Source: an uncultured Tenacibaculum sp. (lineage in GTDB: Bacteria > Bacteroidota > Bacteroidia > Flavobacteriales > Flavobacteriaceae). Taken from it: 64,000 nt of DNA. The DNA is taken from assembly GCA_947501615.1 (NCBI GenBank), contig CANMWK010000012.1, positions 62,001 to 126,000 on the forward strand. The letters are read 5' to 3'. A model generated the notes under the pieces. That model made no database searches. It was not told where the DNA came from and saw only the letters and a program-made list of their open reading frames with translations. Each line of letters starts with the position of its first letter. Position 1 is the first letter of the stretch. Positions 1-8,819 of the stretch are shown in pieces. Position numbers and translations under genes: made by a program.

Positions 1-1153
1 TTTCTTCCGCAGGAAAGTCACCTGCATTGCCTGCCATACCTGCCCAATATAATGTTGCAGTATCTACTGTATTATGATGAGGACGACATTCCATAAGAGC
101 CAACTGACTACCAACATCATTTTTGATTTGTCTTAATTCTGCTCGGTCATCACTCCAAGCCAATACATTGCAATGGCATCGTACCGAGGTTAGCCCATTT
201 GAATGTGCTTCATTGAGGTAATTCTCAATCCACTCTTTATTGATTTGATTACTTCGGCTATACTTACCTAGTGAGTGCATATTACGTGCTGATTTTTCAA
301 ACTTGCGTAAATTCTCATCGCTGTTATCAATAAAAATATATTGGTTGTAAATGTGGTTGCAGTTCAATAGCAATCCCACTGGCGAAGCAAAAGATAATCG
401 ACAGTCACTACGGTCTGTAGATAATCGTTCAAAACGTTTATCAGTACTTACTTCATTTGGTAAATCTTCAGTATCTGATAGAGTATGTAAGCATAGGATC
501 TTATCTCCAACTTTTACCTCATCCATGCCTAAATGAATATCTTGTAGTGTAAAATTATCTTGCTCAGAAGTAAGCGATAAATATTCTTCTAAAAGCCCCT
601 TTTTAGTTGCTGATCCAACAATGTCAGAATCCGTCAAACGCTCCAAGCTTACAAAACCAGAATCATTAATAATACGTTCAAACTGATCTACCGATTCTAT
701 AAATTTGAGCATAGCTTCTTTGTCTTGAATCTCCTTTGAAATTAAATGCTTGCGGGTGAGTGTTGAAAAACTACTTTGACGACGCATGCGCTCTTTGGTA
801 GTTTTAGTCACATAGACGTAACAATGATGTGCTAAAAAAGGACGCTCATTAAAATGCTTTTCAAAACTTCGAGACAAAAAACTTAAATCATCTTTTTGAA
901 TCTCTGGTTCATAGTTTTCTTTTAGATACCAATCCTGTTTATGGACAATACTGAAATCTGGTAATACTTTAATGGCTTTATGCCATGCAGCATGGATCGC
1001 TTCATATTCTTTTGCCGTAATGGTAAATAGCTCGGGTAAAGTAACTTTAAAAGCAATGGTAATATCTGCATCCTTGCTTAAAATACAATTATGTTCTACT
1101 GCCCAGATCGGAAATTTATCAGCAAATGGACTACGTTTAGCTATTGGTCTCAT
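1..1153 (-). CDS. traG: Conjugation ATPase TraG (VirB4-like), N-terminal part
   Basis: About 384 codons are visible, starting with the complement of CAT at 1151-1153; the gene runs off the left edge. The translation begins MRPIAKRSPFADKFPIW, which I recognise as the conserved start of Bacteroidota TraG. This is the VirB4-type ATPase that powers the type IV secretion channel of CTnDOT-like elements. The Walker motifs lie in the missing C-terminal half. The start codon overlaps the traF stop (ATGA, 1150-1153), so the two are translationally coupled. The family is normally a little over 800 residues, so slightly under half is present. Confidence 0.9.
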   Translation of the reverse strand, partial: MRPIAKRSPFADKFPIWAVEHNCILSKDADITIAFKVTLPELFTITAKEYEAIHAAWHKAIKVLPDFSIVHKQDWYLKENYEPEIQKDDLSFLSRSFEKHFNERPFLAHHCYVYVTKTTKERMRRQSSFSTLTRKHLISKEIQDKEAMLKFIESVDQFERIINDSGFVSLERLTDSDIVGSATKKGLLEEYLSLTSEQDNFTLQDIHLGMDEVKVGDKILCLHTLSDTEDLPNEVSTDKRFERLSTDRSDCRLSFASPVGLLLNCNHIYNQYIFIDNSDENLRKFEKSARNMHSLGKYSRSNQINKEWIENYLNEAHSNGLTSVRCHCNVLAWSDDRAELRQIKNDVGSQLALMECRPHHNTVDTATLYWAGMAGNAGDFPAEE

Positions 1154-1476
1154 ATGCTTTGATTTTGAGAGTTGATAAGAGACAGTATCGTGTAATTACG
1201 GCTGATAAATTTCGGATGCCTTTTACGAGCTGAAATTTTCATTAATCCATGTTCTCCATATTTCGTGTTTAGCTCAAAAGTTTTCCATATCAAAACTCCT
1301 GCACTAATAAGCCCTAGTATTAAGCACACATATTGGTTTATACCAATCATATATAGTATGACTATGGCAATAAAAAGTCCCAATAATCCACCAGCAAAGA
1401 TGAATAGGTATTGTGCTTTTAAACCTTTGAACTCTACGGTTCTTCCTATGCCTTTATTGATTTGAAAGCTAGCCAT
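1150..1476 (-). CDS. traF: Conjugal transfer protein TraF (DUF4133)
   Basis: A 108-residue protein of the DUF4133/TraF family. It has a short N-terminal segment (residues 1-18), two hydrophobic helices (about 24-45 and 49-66) and a basic C-terminal tail. It resembles VirB3-type inner-membrane components and, like them, sits directly upstream of the VirB4-like ATPase gene. It starts 3 nt after the traE stop and its own stop overlaps the traG start by 4 nt, so traE-traF-traG form one operon. The family is known only as a mating-channel component; the VirB3 role is inferred from size, topology and position. Confidence 0.85.
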   Translation of the reverse strand: MASFQINKGIGRTVEFKGLKAQYLFIFAGGLLGLFIAIVILYMIGINQYVCLILGLISAGVLIWKTFELNTKYGEHGLMKISARKRHPKFISRNYTILSLINSQNQSI

Positions 1477-1479
1477 AGT

Positions 1480-1785
1480 TTACAGGAAAAATGAGCGTAA
1501 AATGGTTGCAGAAACAATTAAGAAAATACATGCTCCAAACCATGAAGCTGCTGTTTTAGAAGTGTCAGGATCGCCTGATGAGAATTTGTTATATACTTTA
1601 ACCCCACCAATTAATCCAACTACTGCTCCAATAGCATAAATAAGTTTTGTAGCGGGATCAAAATAAGAAGTGACCATTTGTGTAGCTTGGTTAATACCGC
1701 CTACACCATTTTGTGCTTGTGCTTCTATTCCATATAATAAGAAAGCAGCTAGACTAAAGATTATTTTATAAATTTTAGTTTTCAT
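1480..1785 (-). CDS. traE: Conjugal transfer protein TraE (DUF4134, pilin-like)
   Basis: A 101-residue protein with a cleavable-looking signal peptide (residues 1-25, ending in AQAQ) and two further hydrophobic helices (about 45-62 and 82-100). This is the DUF4134/TraE family, whose layout is that of VirB2-type pilins. It is the first gene of the traE-F-G segment. In CTnDOT, traE follows traD directly; here about 19 kb of defence cargo separates them, so this gene must be reached by read-through or have its own promoter. I found no convincing TAnnTTTG element in the leader upstream of it. Confidence 0.85.
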   Translation of the reverse strand: MKTKIYKIIFSLAAFLLYGIEAQAQNGVGGINQATQMVTSYFDPATKLIYAIGAVVGLIGGVKVYNKFSSGDPDTSKTAASWFGACIFLIVSATILRSFFL

Positions 1786-1871
1786 AATGTGATAATTTTT
1801 TAGTGAATTGAATACCTAGAAATCCCTGACTGATTCAGGAAAAAGTGATGAGCAGTAAAAAATTATCCGTA

Positions 1872-1962
1872 CTCAAAATGCTGTTGTAGAAAGCGTTTTT
1901 CTTTCATTCGTGTATATTTTATAAGCTGATTTTTAGCTTGTTTTACACGAATGTATTTTGAG
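1872..1962. repeat. Three nested inverted repeats upstream of traE
   Basis: Three concentric perfect inverted repeats share one centre. The outer pair is CTCAAAAT (1872-1879) with ATTTTGAG (1955-1962). The middle pair is CATTCGTGTA (1905-1914) with TACACGAATG (1944-1953). The inner pair is AAGCT (1923-1927) with AGCTT (1935-1939). It lies 87-177 nt upstream of the traE start on the minus strand. It could be an RNA leader structure controlling the traE segment or a set of protein-binding sites. There is no T-run, so a simple terminator is unlikely. Confidence 0.55.
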
Positions 1963-2492
1963 AATACAGCCCTTTTTAAGAAGCTGTTTTTATGGCTTTA
2001 GTTGGCTGTTAGAGGTAGTTTTTGGAAAGTGAAGTAGTATTTTTATAGTTTCCTTTAACAGTTTTTGGCTGTCCTTTACAGCAATAATATAGTCAGCTTG
2101 CTGATTTATTATTCTATTCTAGGAGGGTGGACTACCAAGGCTTCCCTCATCCGAAATAGCTAAATGTTTCGTTGTTACTTTACCATTTGATTTGTGCTAC
2201 AAAATACAGGTGTCATGTTTTAAGTCCTAAGGTTGAATCGTATTTTGTATACCTATTTGGAAATTTCAGATTGGTATGAGATTCATTTTTTGTTGCAGAG
2301 TGTACTACTTATAATCTAACAAAAATTACAAGAATAATAAAAAGTATAACAGATCAGGAGATTTTTGCACAAGCATCAAGAGTTAAAAGAGCTCTTTTGG
2401 GAGAGGAGTTTTGGGGTTGTGGATATTATTAAATACTGTAGGTCACCACAGTAATGAAAACGTAATTGTGCAAAATTTCATAAAATATAACT

Positions 2493-2526
2493 AAAACCTA
2501 TGGACTAAAGTACCATAGGTTTTTAA
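2493..2526. terminator. Bidirectional terminator-like hairpin after the defence operon
   Basis: A perfect 11-bp stem, AAAACCTATGG (2493-2503) with CCATAGGTTTT (2513-2523) around a 9-nt loop. On the minus strand the 3' arm ends in a T-run. It lies about 180 nt beyond the phosphatase stop, so it probably ends the eight-gene minus-strand transcript before traE. If efficient, it would isolate the traE segment from upstream transcription. Confidence 0.6.
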
Positions 2527-2706
2527 ATCTGACTAAAGTCAGCAGTACGGAGTAATACGCAAGCGTTACTAAACAAAACGTCATATTAAGTGCGTTAATA
2601 TGTATTAGTTAATATTTAATCTGACAATTTAGTTTAAATTAGTAATAGATAAATTTAGTCAGATGAGTACCGAAGAAAAGATTTTCAGAAACTAAAGTAA
2701 AATGCA

Positions 2707-3426
2707 CTAAAGTACATAGTTTGAACTACATTTGAGACCAATCAAACTAGCATTGTCATATGCTTCAATTTTTAATCTGTCATTTAATTTATCTATAAAC
2801 GATTTAAATGTTTTTTCTTTATTTATTAAAAACAATATTGTTTGACTATCTATAATATTGTGCACTCCATCAGAACATATTATTAATTCATCTTTTTCTT
2901 TAATCATTAACTCTTGATAAGATATGATAGATTTCTTTACATTACCCTGAATAGATCGAGTAACTATGTGAGAAAACTTTGAAGTATTAATTTTCTCTTT
3001 TAATACTTTACTATTAGAAAGCTCATTTATTAAATTATGAGGTTTACTTTCAAATATTAGTTTGTTATTTGAATAATGAAATATTTTAACGTCTCCAATC
3101 CAAAAACATTTAGCGATTCCTTTTGATAATATAACCGCTCCTAATGTAGCTCCCATTTTCGTATGCTTTTTCTCTTGATATTGTCTTATTGCAAGATTTG
3201 CTTTATTAATTGCTTTTTGAATAGTTTCTTTAGTTATCTTGTCTATATTTGATAGAAAAGTCAGTACACTTTCAGCTGTTATTTGTGCTGCGACCTTACC
3301 ATTATCATAACCACCCATACCATCTGCTATGAGATAGAGATATGTTTCTGAATCTATATTGTTTATAATAATTACGTCCTCATTAGTTTTTCGCTTCCCT
3401 TTATGACTTATAGTAAATGTTTTCAT
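2707..3426 (-). CDS. PP2C-family serine/threonine protein phosphatase (defence operon)
   Basis: A 239-residue single-domain PP2C phosphatase. The signature motifs are all present: RKTNED (residues 12-17), ADGMGGYDNG (34-43), GATLGAVIL near 93, a CSDGV motif near 183 and a late DNASLIGLK motif near 225. The metal-binding aspartates look intact, so it should be an active Mn/Mg-dependent protein phosphatase. Its start overlaps the stop of the 1797-residue ATPase gene by 4 nt and it is the last gene of the operon. The obvious substrate is the Ser/Thr kinase in the same operon or the proteins that kinase phosphorylates, giving a reversible switch; this is inference from context. Confidence 0.88.
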   Translation of the reverse strand: MKTFTISHKGKRKTNEDVIIINNIDSETYLYLIADGMGGYDNGKVAAQITAESVLTFLSNIDKITKETIQKAINKANLAIRQYQEKKHTKMGATLGAVILSKGIAKCFWIGDVKIFHYSNNKLIFESKPHNLINELSNSKVLKEKINTSKFSHIVTRSIQGNVKKSIISYQELMIKEKDELIICSDGVHNIIDSQTILFLINKEKTFKSFIDKLNDRLKIEAYDNASLIGLKCSSNYVL

Positions 3427-6400
3427 TGATTACCTGTAGCTTGAATTGTACCTCCTCCATGTTTCGTTACTCTTGGTCTAGTAGAAATTTTAACCGGTTT
3501 AGACGAAACACTTTTTTCAGTAGCTTTAGTAGCCCATAAAAAACCTTCTCCTGGAGTCAAGGCACTCATGTCTGCTGGAGTTAGTATTGATAACTGAGTA
3601 ATAGACTTTTGAATATGTTTTAACCATTGAGGACTATTAAACTTATGTAATAGAACTACCGAACTTAATTCAATAATTTCATTTGGTAAACTTGGAGGAT
3701 CCTGACTTGCAATCATAATACTCACACCTTTGTGTCTCATCTCTCGAATTGAAGTTACAATATTTCCAGTGAGATCCTTATTGTCCATATACTTATGTGC
3801 CTCATCAAATACAATAAACTTGTTAAAGTGTATACCATTAACATTCTTAACCGCTGAAAATATATTTAGCATTATAACAAATAGTCCTAAAGCCTCATCT
3901 TTCACGATGAACTCATCTCTTAAATCAACAACTATTAACCTTCCAGGCTTTAATACATCTTTCATAGTAAATTGATCATCGATATATTCTCTTGCAAAAC
4001 TTAGTTTTTGTCTGGCTAAGGCTTTTTGAGAGTTACTAAGTAATTCAGAATTTTCAACACTTTGAGATAAAGCATCTATAGTAATATTTGCTCTGTGTTC
4101 TTTCATAATGGCCTTCAACTGCCTGATATATGTAGAATCATTGCCAATTGCTCCTAGAATGAACATCCAATCTTGGACATTAAGTTCCTTTGAATTAAAA
4201 GCAATTGGTAGTACCTCAATGGAAGGATATTCAATTTTTCGTTGGTTTATTTTATCCTTTGGTGTTAATATAATTACATCTTCTATGTTGTCGGGTTCAG
4301 CACCATATCTCTCCTTCAATTTGGCAAGTTCATTTTCTTTGTTATTAGGTAAAACCATAGATGTGAATTCAGGTTCATAATCCATACTTTCACTGTAGTG
4401 AAAAATCACACCTGCAAGTGGTGAAGGTAAAACGTTGATATTATTAAATTGCTTTAAAACCATTTCTGAGATAGTTCCAATTGTATAGCTTTTTCCACCA
4501 CCTTGAACGCCAAAAAGGCTAATGGTATTTGTTTCGCTTAAATCAATAGCAATTTTCTTTTTAGTAATGCTTTCCCCCAATATTCCAAATTGATCACTAG
4601 AAGATGTCTTTCCAATTAAAATATCATATTCTGGAATATTGTGGCTAACATTAATCACATTATCATTCAAGCGCTCTGATACGATACTATGTTCTTCCTG
4701 TGTTAATTCATACCTACTAGACTCTGTAGAAAGATTTTCAGAATCTTTGGGTAGTTTAATAGGCTTATTGTCTTCTATTTCTTCACCTTGATCAATTATC
4801 TCCTCAAGCTTGGATTTGAATTTCTGTAAGAATGGTTTCAACTCACTCTTGTTGCCAAATGCTTTATTCAAGTCTTTATCAAAATCATTTTCTTCAAGTC
4901 TTTGTGTGTTCAAATCAGAATCAGGATCAAGAATTTCATCTATTAACTTTCCGCCAAAAGTGAAGAAAACCGAATCATTATCTAAGACTACCTTTTTATG
5001 ACGATCATTAGCAGCGAAGTCGAAAATTAATCCTAACCTTTTAAACTTGATAGAAAATCCAAGATCAAGAGTTTGAAGAAACGATAGATATTGATTATAA
5101 GCTACTGAAGATAGATAATCATACCTATTGGCTCTTTCTAAATAGAACATTAGGAGCGATTTTAACTCCTTGTTTTTAATCTCTCTGTCAAGGCGGTCGA
5201 AAGAATTGTTGTATTCTGGATCAAAGTGATTTCGGAGAGCTTCTATAGTATTTTCAATTTGTTCTAGCATTTTCAACCTTAGCGCATCTTTTTCAGTTTC
5301 TCCAAGGGATTTCCGACATTTTATCTCTATCACAGCAATTAAAATTTCCTTTTTTGAGGGGGTTATAGAAATTAGTAGATTGTCTGCACGTGACTTGCTG
5401 CCTGATGGAAGGCTGTCAAATAAATTCTGATGCAAATCAATTGGAATCAAGAAGGAATCTTTCAACATCCCTTTCTTTTCTAAAACTCTCTTTGTGAAAG
5501 CTGAGCCAATAACTTCAAAAGCCTTGTTTTTGGTTGAGTTCAACTGTAAGACAAGGGAGCTACTAACAGCTCTTAAATCTTCAAGTAAAATCTTTATTTT
5601 GCGTTCATCGTTTTCGTTGTGGATATCCAAATTAAATTCTTCAAAATGTGGGCCTAATAAACCTAAAACTTCCGATGTTGGTCGTGTAGTTAGAAATGAA
5701 GAAATACCCAATGTGTCCTCACCTGGGACATAATCAAGTAAAAAAGGGATTTCTCCATCTTTAGAAGGTTGATCAAAGATTTGAGGCCCAAGATTTTTAT
5801 CAAAAGTAATTACCCAATCTGAATAGTCGTGAAGGTGGGTGAGAAGCACTTTGTCCATGTCATTTAATCTGAGCTGGGTCGATGGTACAGATGATGTAAA
5901 TTTTGAAACAAGAGAACTACTCACAAAACTTTGAATATTTTCAAAGAGTTTAATGCCATAAGCTCCAGTGGTATCGTACTTAACAGACAATTTATTTCCT
6001 TGAACAAAACGATTCCATTTAACTTTAGCCCCATTTTCCTCAACTACTACAGTTGAATCAGTGATTAAGCCATTTAAGTAAAAATTCCGACCTTCTTCTG
6101 ATGGTTTAATTAACTCAATAGTAATTGGAAAAGGACTTACTACAAAACTCAAATGAGAAGTGAAATTGCTAGGTTCTTTTAAATAATCTGAAATATTATT
6201 AATTGAAAATCTAAGCTTTGGAAATAATCTATTCTTTGATGGTTGAGAAAAGGCTTCTGCTTCCTCTGAAATATTAGACTCCGGATTTATAAGCGTTTTA
6301 AGTGCTGCACCATGTTCAATAATTTTATCATTACCCTTGAATATCCTAACCTCATAATTAATATTTTGAAAAGAACTTTCTTTTTCTAACTCTACAAACG

Positions 6401-8816
6401 AATCCGAAAAAATTTCAGCATCACCAGCATTGAATAGGTTTACTACAAGTTTATCAATATAAGGGTGTTGAGCTAAATAGTTTTTAATGTGGCGCATTAT
6501 CAACTTAAGGCTAAGGTCTGTTTCTACGTAGTTATCTTTTGTTACATTAAAAAGAAGTCTCAAGTAGTGTCGCAATTGTCTCGAAATAGACGTCATACCA
6601 TTTTTAGGCTCTTGAGATATTGTATTTAGATATAATCCCCAGCCAAAAGATAGTTCTCCACTATAATAATATGTTTTTTTAGTAGATGGTTCAATCAATA
6701 CCAGCGGATTGTTTTCTGGAGAGAGACCGCCAGTAAACAAATCCTCGAGATTCTGAGACCAAGAGTCTTTATGTCCTGTAAATTCTTTTGTTCGTTGCTC
6801 CCAATTTTCAAAAACTTCTATTAATTGAACTATCCATGTCAACCGAAGTGGATGTAACGGAGAAATAAGTAACGCTTCAACTCTACTACCATCGGGCAAT
6901 TTACTTTTCACAGTAGAAACATCGATCAGTTGTAATTCAAGAAGAAATGCCTGAAGTTTCGTCTTTTCTTCTAATTCAATGTCATCTGATTCGAGTTGTT
7001 TTTTAAGTTTAGATGTCCATTTTGAATATGATTCAATGTATTTTTTAATACCCTCTTTTAATCTATAAACATTAGTAGATTCAAATATTCCATTTCCATT
7101 CTCATTAGATTTAGCTATGCTGTCAAAAACTTCCCTTCTAAGCTTAAGAAGTGATTTTGGAGCTATTTCATTTATATCACTTTTCACAAACTCAAGATTT
7201 TCAAAACCAATAGCTAGTTTGTTGCTTTTTAAACGTGATGTCACATAACCAATACTCCCTGCATTTTGCAAAAATTTATTTTCTATCTGCCTAAGCTTTG
7301 TTGATATATTTATTTGATAATTATGCTTGTCAGAGTAATTTATATGAAAGGTGGAAGAATGTTTTTCCTTTCCGTCGTTAATCCAAATATTAGAAGAATC
7401 AGATGGCTCTGGAATTTCTAAATCGTCGCCATTCTTTAGTCCATCAATTCGGTATTTAAAAAATGCTTGTAAGACATTATTCAATTTATCTTTACGTTGA
7501 TTTTCATCACGTTCTATAACATCTTCAATTACATAATCAAAGTCTATAGAATCGCAGGTCAATTTATAAGGGAAATCACTCTTTTTAGTATTAGGGTTTT
7601 CACTTAAAGCCTGTTCCCAAGCCTTTTGAACTTTAGAATCATTAAACTCATCATTTGCGTTGAGCATATTACCGTATTCATCCTCCGCTAAAACCTTTAG
7701 AAAATAAGAGCCTTCCTCAATTACATTTGAGTTAAATTCTAAAGTTACATCTCTATATGGTCTATTAGAATTGGAGTTTTTCACTTTCCTTAATACACAT
7801 ATCTCATCGCCATTACTACCATTTACAGCCATAAGCATAATACGGAAGTATTTTAAATCCTTAATGTCTTTAGGGTTTGGATTGGTATGGAATCTTACTT
7901 TGAGTTTGGTTGATTGCCCATTTTGAGCAAATAAAACGTTAGTGCCATTTTCAATTTTTAATTCTTTCGATTTAATCTCATCAGTAATTAACTTTATGTG
8001 CGTAAAGTCTAAATCAGGAATTGGCCAGTTAGAAAAATTTAGATTACTATAGTTTTGATATATACTTGCGCAAATGTCTTGTGAACTCTTGACATTCTTC
8101 TCAGCTTTTAAAAAGTCAACAATTTCTTTTTGTTTAGAATCATTTTCAAGCCGTAATTCTGCGATGCGATCGTATAGTGGTTTGTTGAATGCAGACAAAA
8201 GCTTAACACTCTCTCTATTAAAATTTAGTCTGGACCTAATTTTTTCTGAATGCTCTAAAAGAATTGAATCAGGGATTAGGGAAAGATGATATAAATTATC
8301 ACCAATAGATTTAAGACTGTAATTACTTTCTGATACCGCTATCAAGTATTCGATTATCTCGGAGTTTGTTGGGGTAAGATAATTGATGATGTCTGATGAG
8401 ATCAAATCTTCTATATCATCAGGAATTTCATCTATTAAAGTGTTAACTAATTCAGCTTCTATTCCTTCTAATGATATTTCTTTAAATGTTGCGTTGCCAT
8501 ATGAGTCTTCTGCAGCGGTACGGCTATTTGAAGGAATGAGAATTAATAAAGGTTTGTCTTGTTTATTTCTAAGCTCGATTAGTTTAGTAGCTGATATATA
8601 TCGATTATCAGTATTATCATTTTCTGAAACTATAAAAAGGTCTAAGTGAGGATGTTTCTTATTTACTTCTTCCCATAGGTATTCAAGTTCTGATTTACCC
8701 AAGCCAGTAATTTTCATACAATGACCTGCTACTGCACGTTCAAAATCATCTTGATGCAGTTCAAGAATTAGTGCAATTAATTTTCTATAATATGTGTTTA
8801 TGGTTATTGTATCCAT
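3423..8816 (-). CDS. DptH-like giant HerA/FtsK-type ATPase with internal PD-(D/E)xK motif
   Basis: A 1797-residue protein. The C-terminal third is a HerA/VirD4-like motor: Walker A GVQGGGKS near residue 1440, Walker B FIVFDEAH near 1672, followed by the ASQDPPSLP segment typical of HerA-type ATPases. Near residues 1140-1165 a SRADNLLISI strand followed by IEIKCR fits a PD-(D/E)xK nuclease core, so motor and nuclease may be in one chain. Size and layout match DptH/DndH of Dnd restriction modules, and the ATP-binding protein of methylation-associated defence systems. The N-terminal 1100 residues are not recognisable to me. The start lies 3 nt after the 517-residue gene. It is a likely DNA translocase/effector. 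Confidence 0.78.
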   Translation of the reverse strand: MDTITINTYYRKLIALILELHQDDFERAVAGHCMKITGLGKSELEYLWEEVNKKHPHLDLFIVSENDNTDNRYISATKLIELRNKQDKPLLILIPSNSRTAAEDSYGNATFKEISLEGIEAELVNTLIDEIPDDIEDLISSDIINYLTPTNSEIIEYLIAVSESNYSLKSIGDNLYHLSLIPDSILLEHSEKIRSRLNFNRESVKLLSAFNKPLYDRIAELRLENDSKQKEIVDFLKAEKNVKSSQDICASIYQNYSNLNFSNWPIPDLDFTHIKLITDEIKSKELKIENGTNVLFAQNGQSTKLKVRFHTNPNPKDIKDLKYFRIMLMAVNGSNGDEICVLRKVKNSNSNRPYRDVTLEFNSNVIEEGSYFLKVLAEDEYGNMLNANDEFNDSKVQKAWEQALSENPNTKKSDFPYKLTCDSIDFDYVIEDVIERDENQRKDKLNNVLQAFFKYRIDGLKNGDDLEIPEPSDSSNIWINDGKEKHSSTFHINYSDKHNYQINISTKLRQIENKFLQNAGSIGYVTSRLKSNKLAIGFENLEFVKSDINEIAPKSLLKLRREVFDSIAKSNENGNGIFESTNVYRLKEGIKKYIESYSKWTSKLKKQLESDDIELEEKTKLQAFLLELQLIDVSTVKSKLPDGSRVEALLISPLHPLRLTWIVQLIEVFENWEQRTKEFTGHKDSWSQNLEDLFTGGLSPENNPLVLIEPSTKKTYYYSGELSFGWGLYLNTISQEPKNGMTSISRQLRHYLRLLFNVTKDNYVETDLSLKLIMRHIKNYLAQHPYIDKLVVNLFNAGDAEIFSDSFVELEKESSFQNINYEVRIFKGNDKIIEHGAALKTLINPESNISEEAEAFSQPSKNRLFPKLRFSINNISDYLKEPSNFTSHLSFVVSPFPITIELIKPSEEGRNFYLNGLITDSTVVVEENGAKVKWNRFVQGNKLSVKYDTTGAYGIKLFENIQSFVSSSLVSKFTSSVPSTQLRLNDMDKVLLTHLHDYSDWVITFDKNLGPQIFDQPSKDGEIPFLLDYVPGEDTLGISSFLTTRPTSEVLGLLGPHFEEFNLDIHNENDERKIKILLEDLRAVSSSLVLQLNSTKNKAFEVIGSAFTKRVLEKKGMLKDSFLIPIDLHQNLFDSLPSGSKSRADNLLISITPSKKEILIAVIEIKCRKSLGETEKDALRLKMLEQIENTIEALRNHFDPEYNNSFDRLDREIKNKELKSLLMFYLERANRYDYLSSVAYNQYLSFLQTLDLGFSIKFKRLGLIFDFAANDRHKKVVLDNDSVFFTFGGKLIDEILDPDSDLNTQRLEENDFDKDLNKAFGNKSELKPFLQKFKSKLEEIIDQGEEIEDNKPIKLPKDSENLSTESSRYELTQEEHSIVSERLNDNVINVSHNIPEYDILIGKTSSSDQFGILGESITKKKIAIDLSETNTISLFGVQGGGKSYTIGTISEMVLKQFNNINVLPSPLAGVIFHYSESMDYEPEFTSMVLPNNKENELAKLKERYGAEPDNIEDVIILTPKDKINQRKIEYPSIEVLPIAFNSKELNVQDWMFILGAIGNDSTYIRQLKAIMKEHRANITIDALSQSVENSELLSNSQKALARQKLSFAREYIDDQFTMKDVLKPGRLIVVDLRDEFIVKDEALGLFVIMLNIFSAVKNVNGIHFNKFIVFDEAHKYMDNKDLTGNIVTSIREMRHKGVSIMIASQDPPSLPNEIIELSSVVLLHKFNSPQWLKHIQKSITQLSILTPADMSALTPGEGFLWATKATEKSVSSKPVKISTRPRVTKHGGGTIQATGNQ

Positions 8817-8819
8817 ATA

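Larger units (their letters stand above)
1786..2706. other. Non-coding leader of traE and 3' flank of the defence operon
   Basis: No ORF with coding character. It holds a nested inverted-repeat structure near traE (1872-1962), a 14-nt perfect palindrome (2385-2398), a bidirectional terminator-like hairpin (2493-2526), and four copies of ACTAAAGT at 2504, 2532, 2691 and 2706, the last overlapping the phosphatase stop codon. An 8-nt inverted repeat (TTTTGCAC at 2363-2370, GTGCAAAA at 2468-2475) brackets the middle. This is one of the two borders of the cargo operon within the tra genes. I see no transposase, recombinase or clear target-site duplication. Confidence 0.7.

Noticed and set aside
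1786..2706. Remnant transposon or IS at the defence/tra border
   Set aside because: No transposase fragment, no terminal inverted repeats matching at both cargo borders and no target duplication were found by eye.
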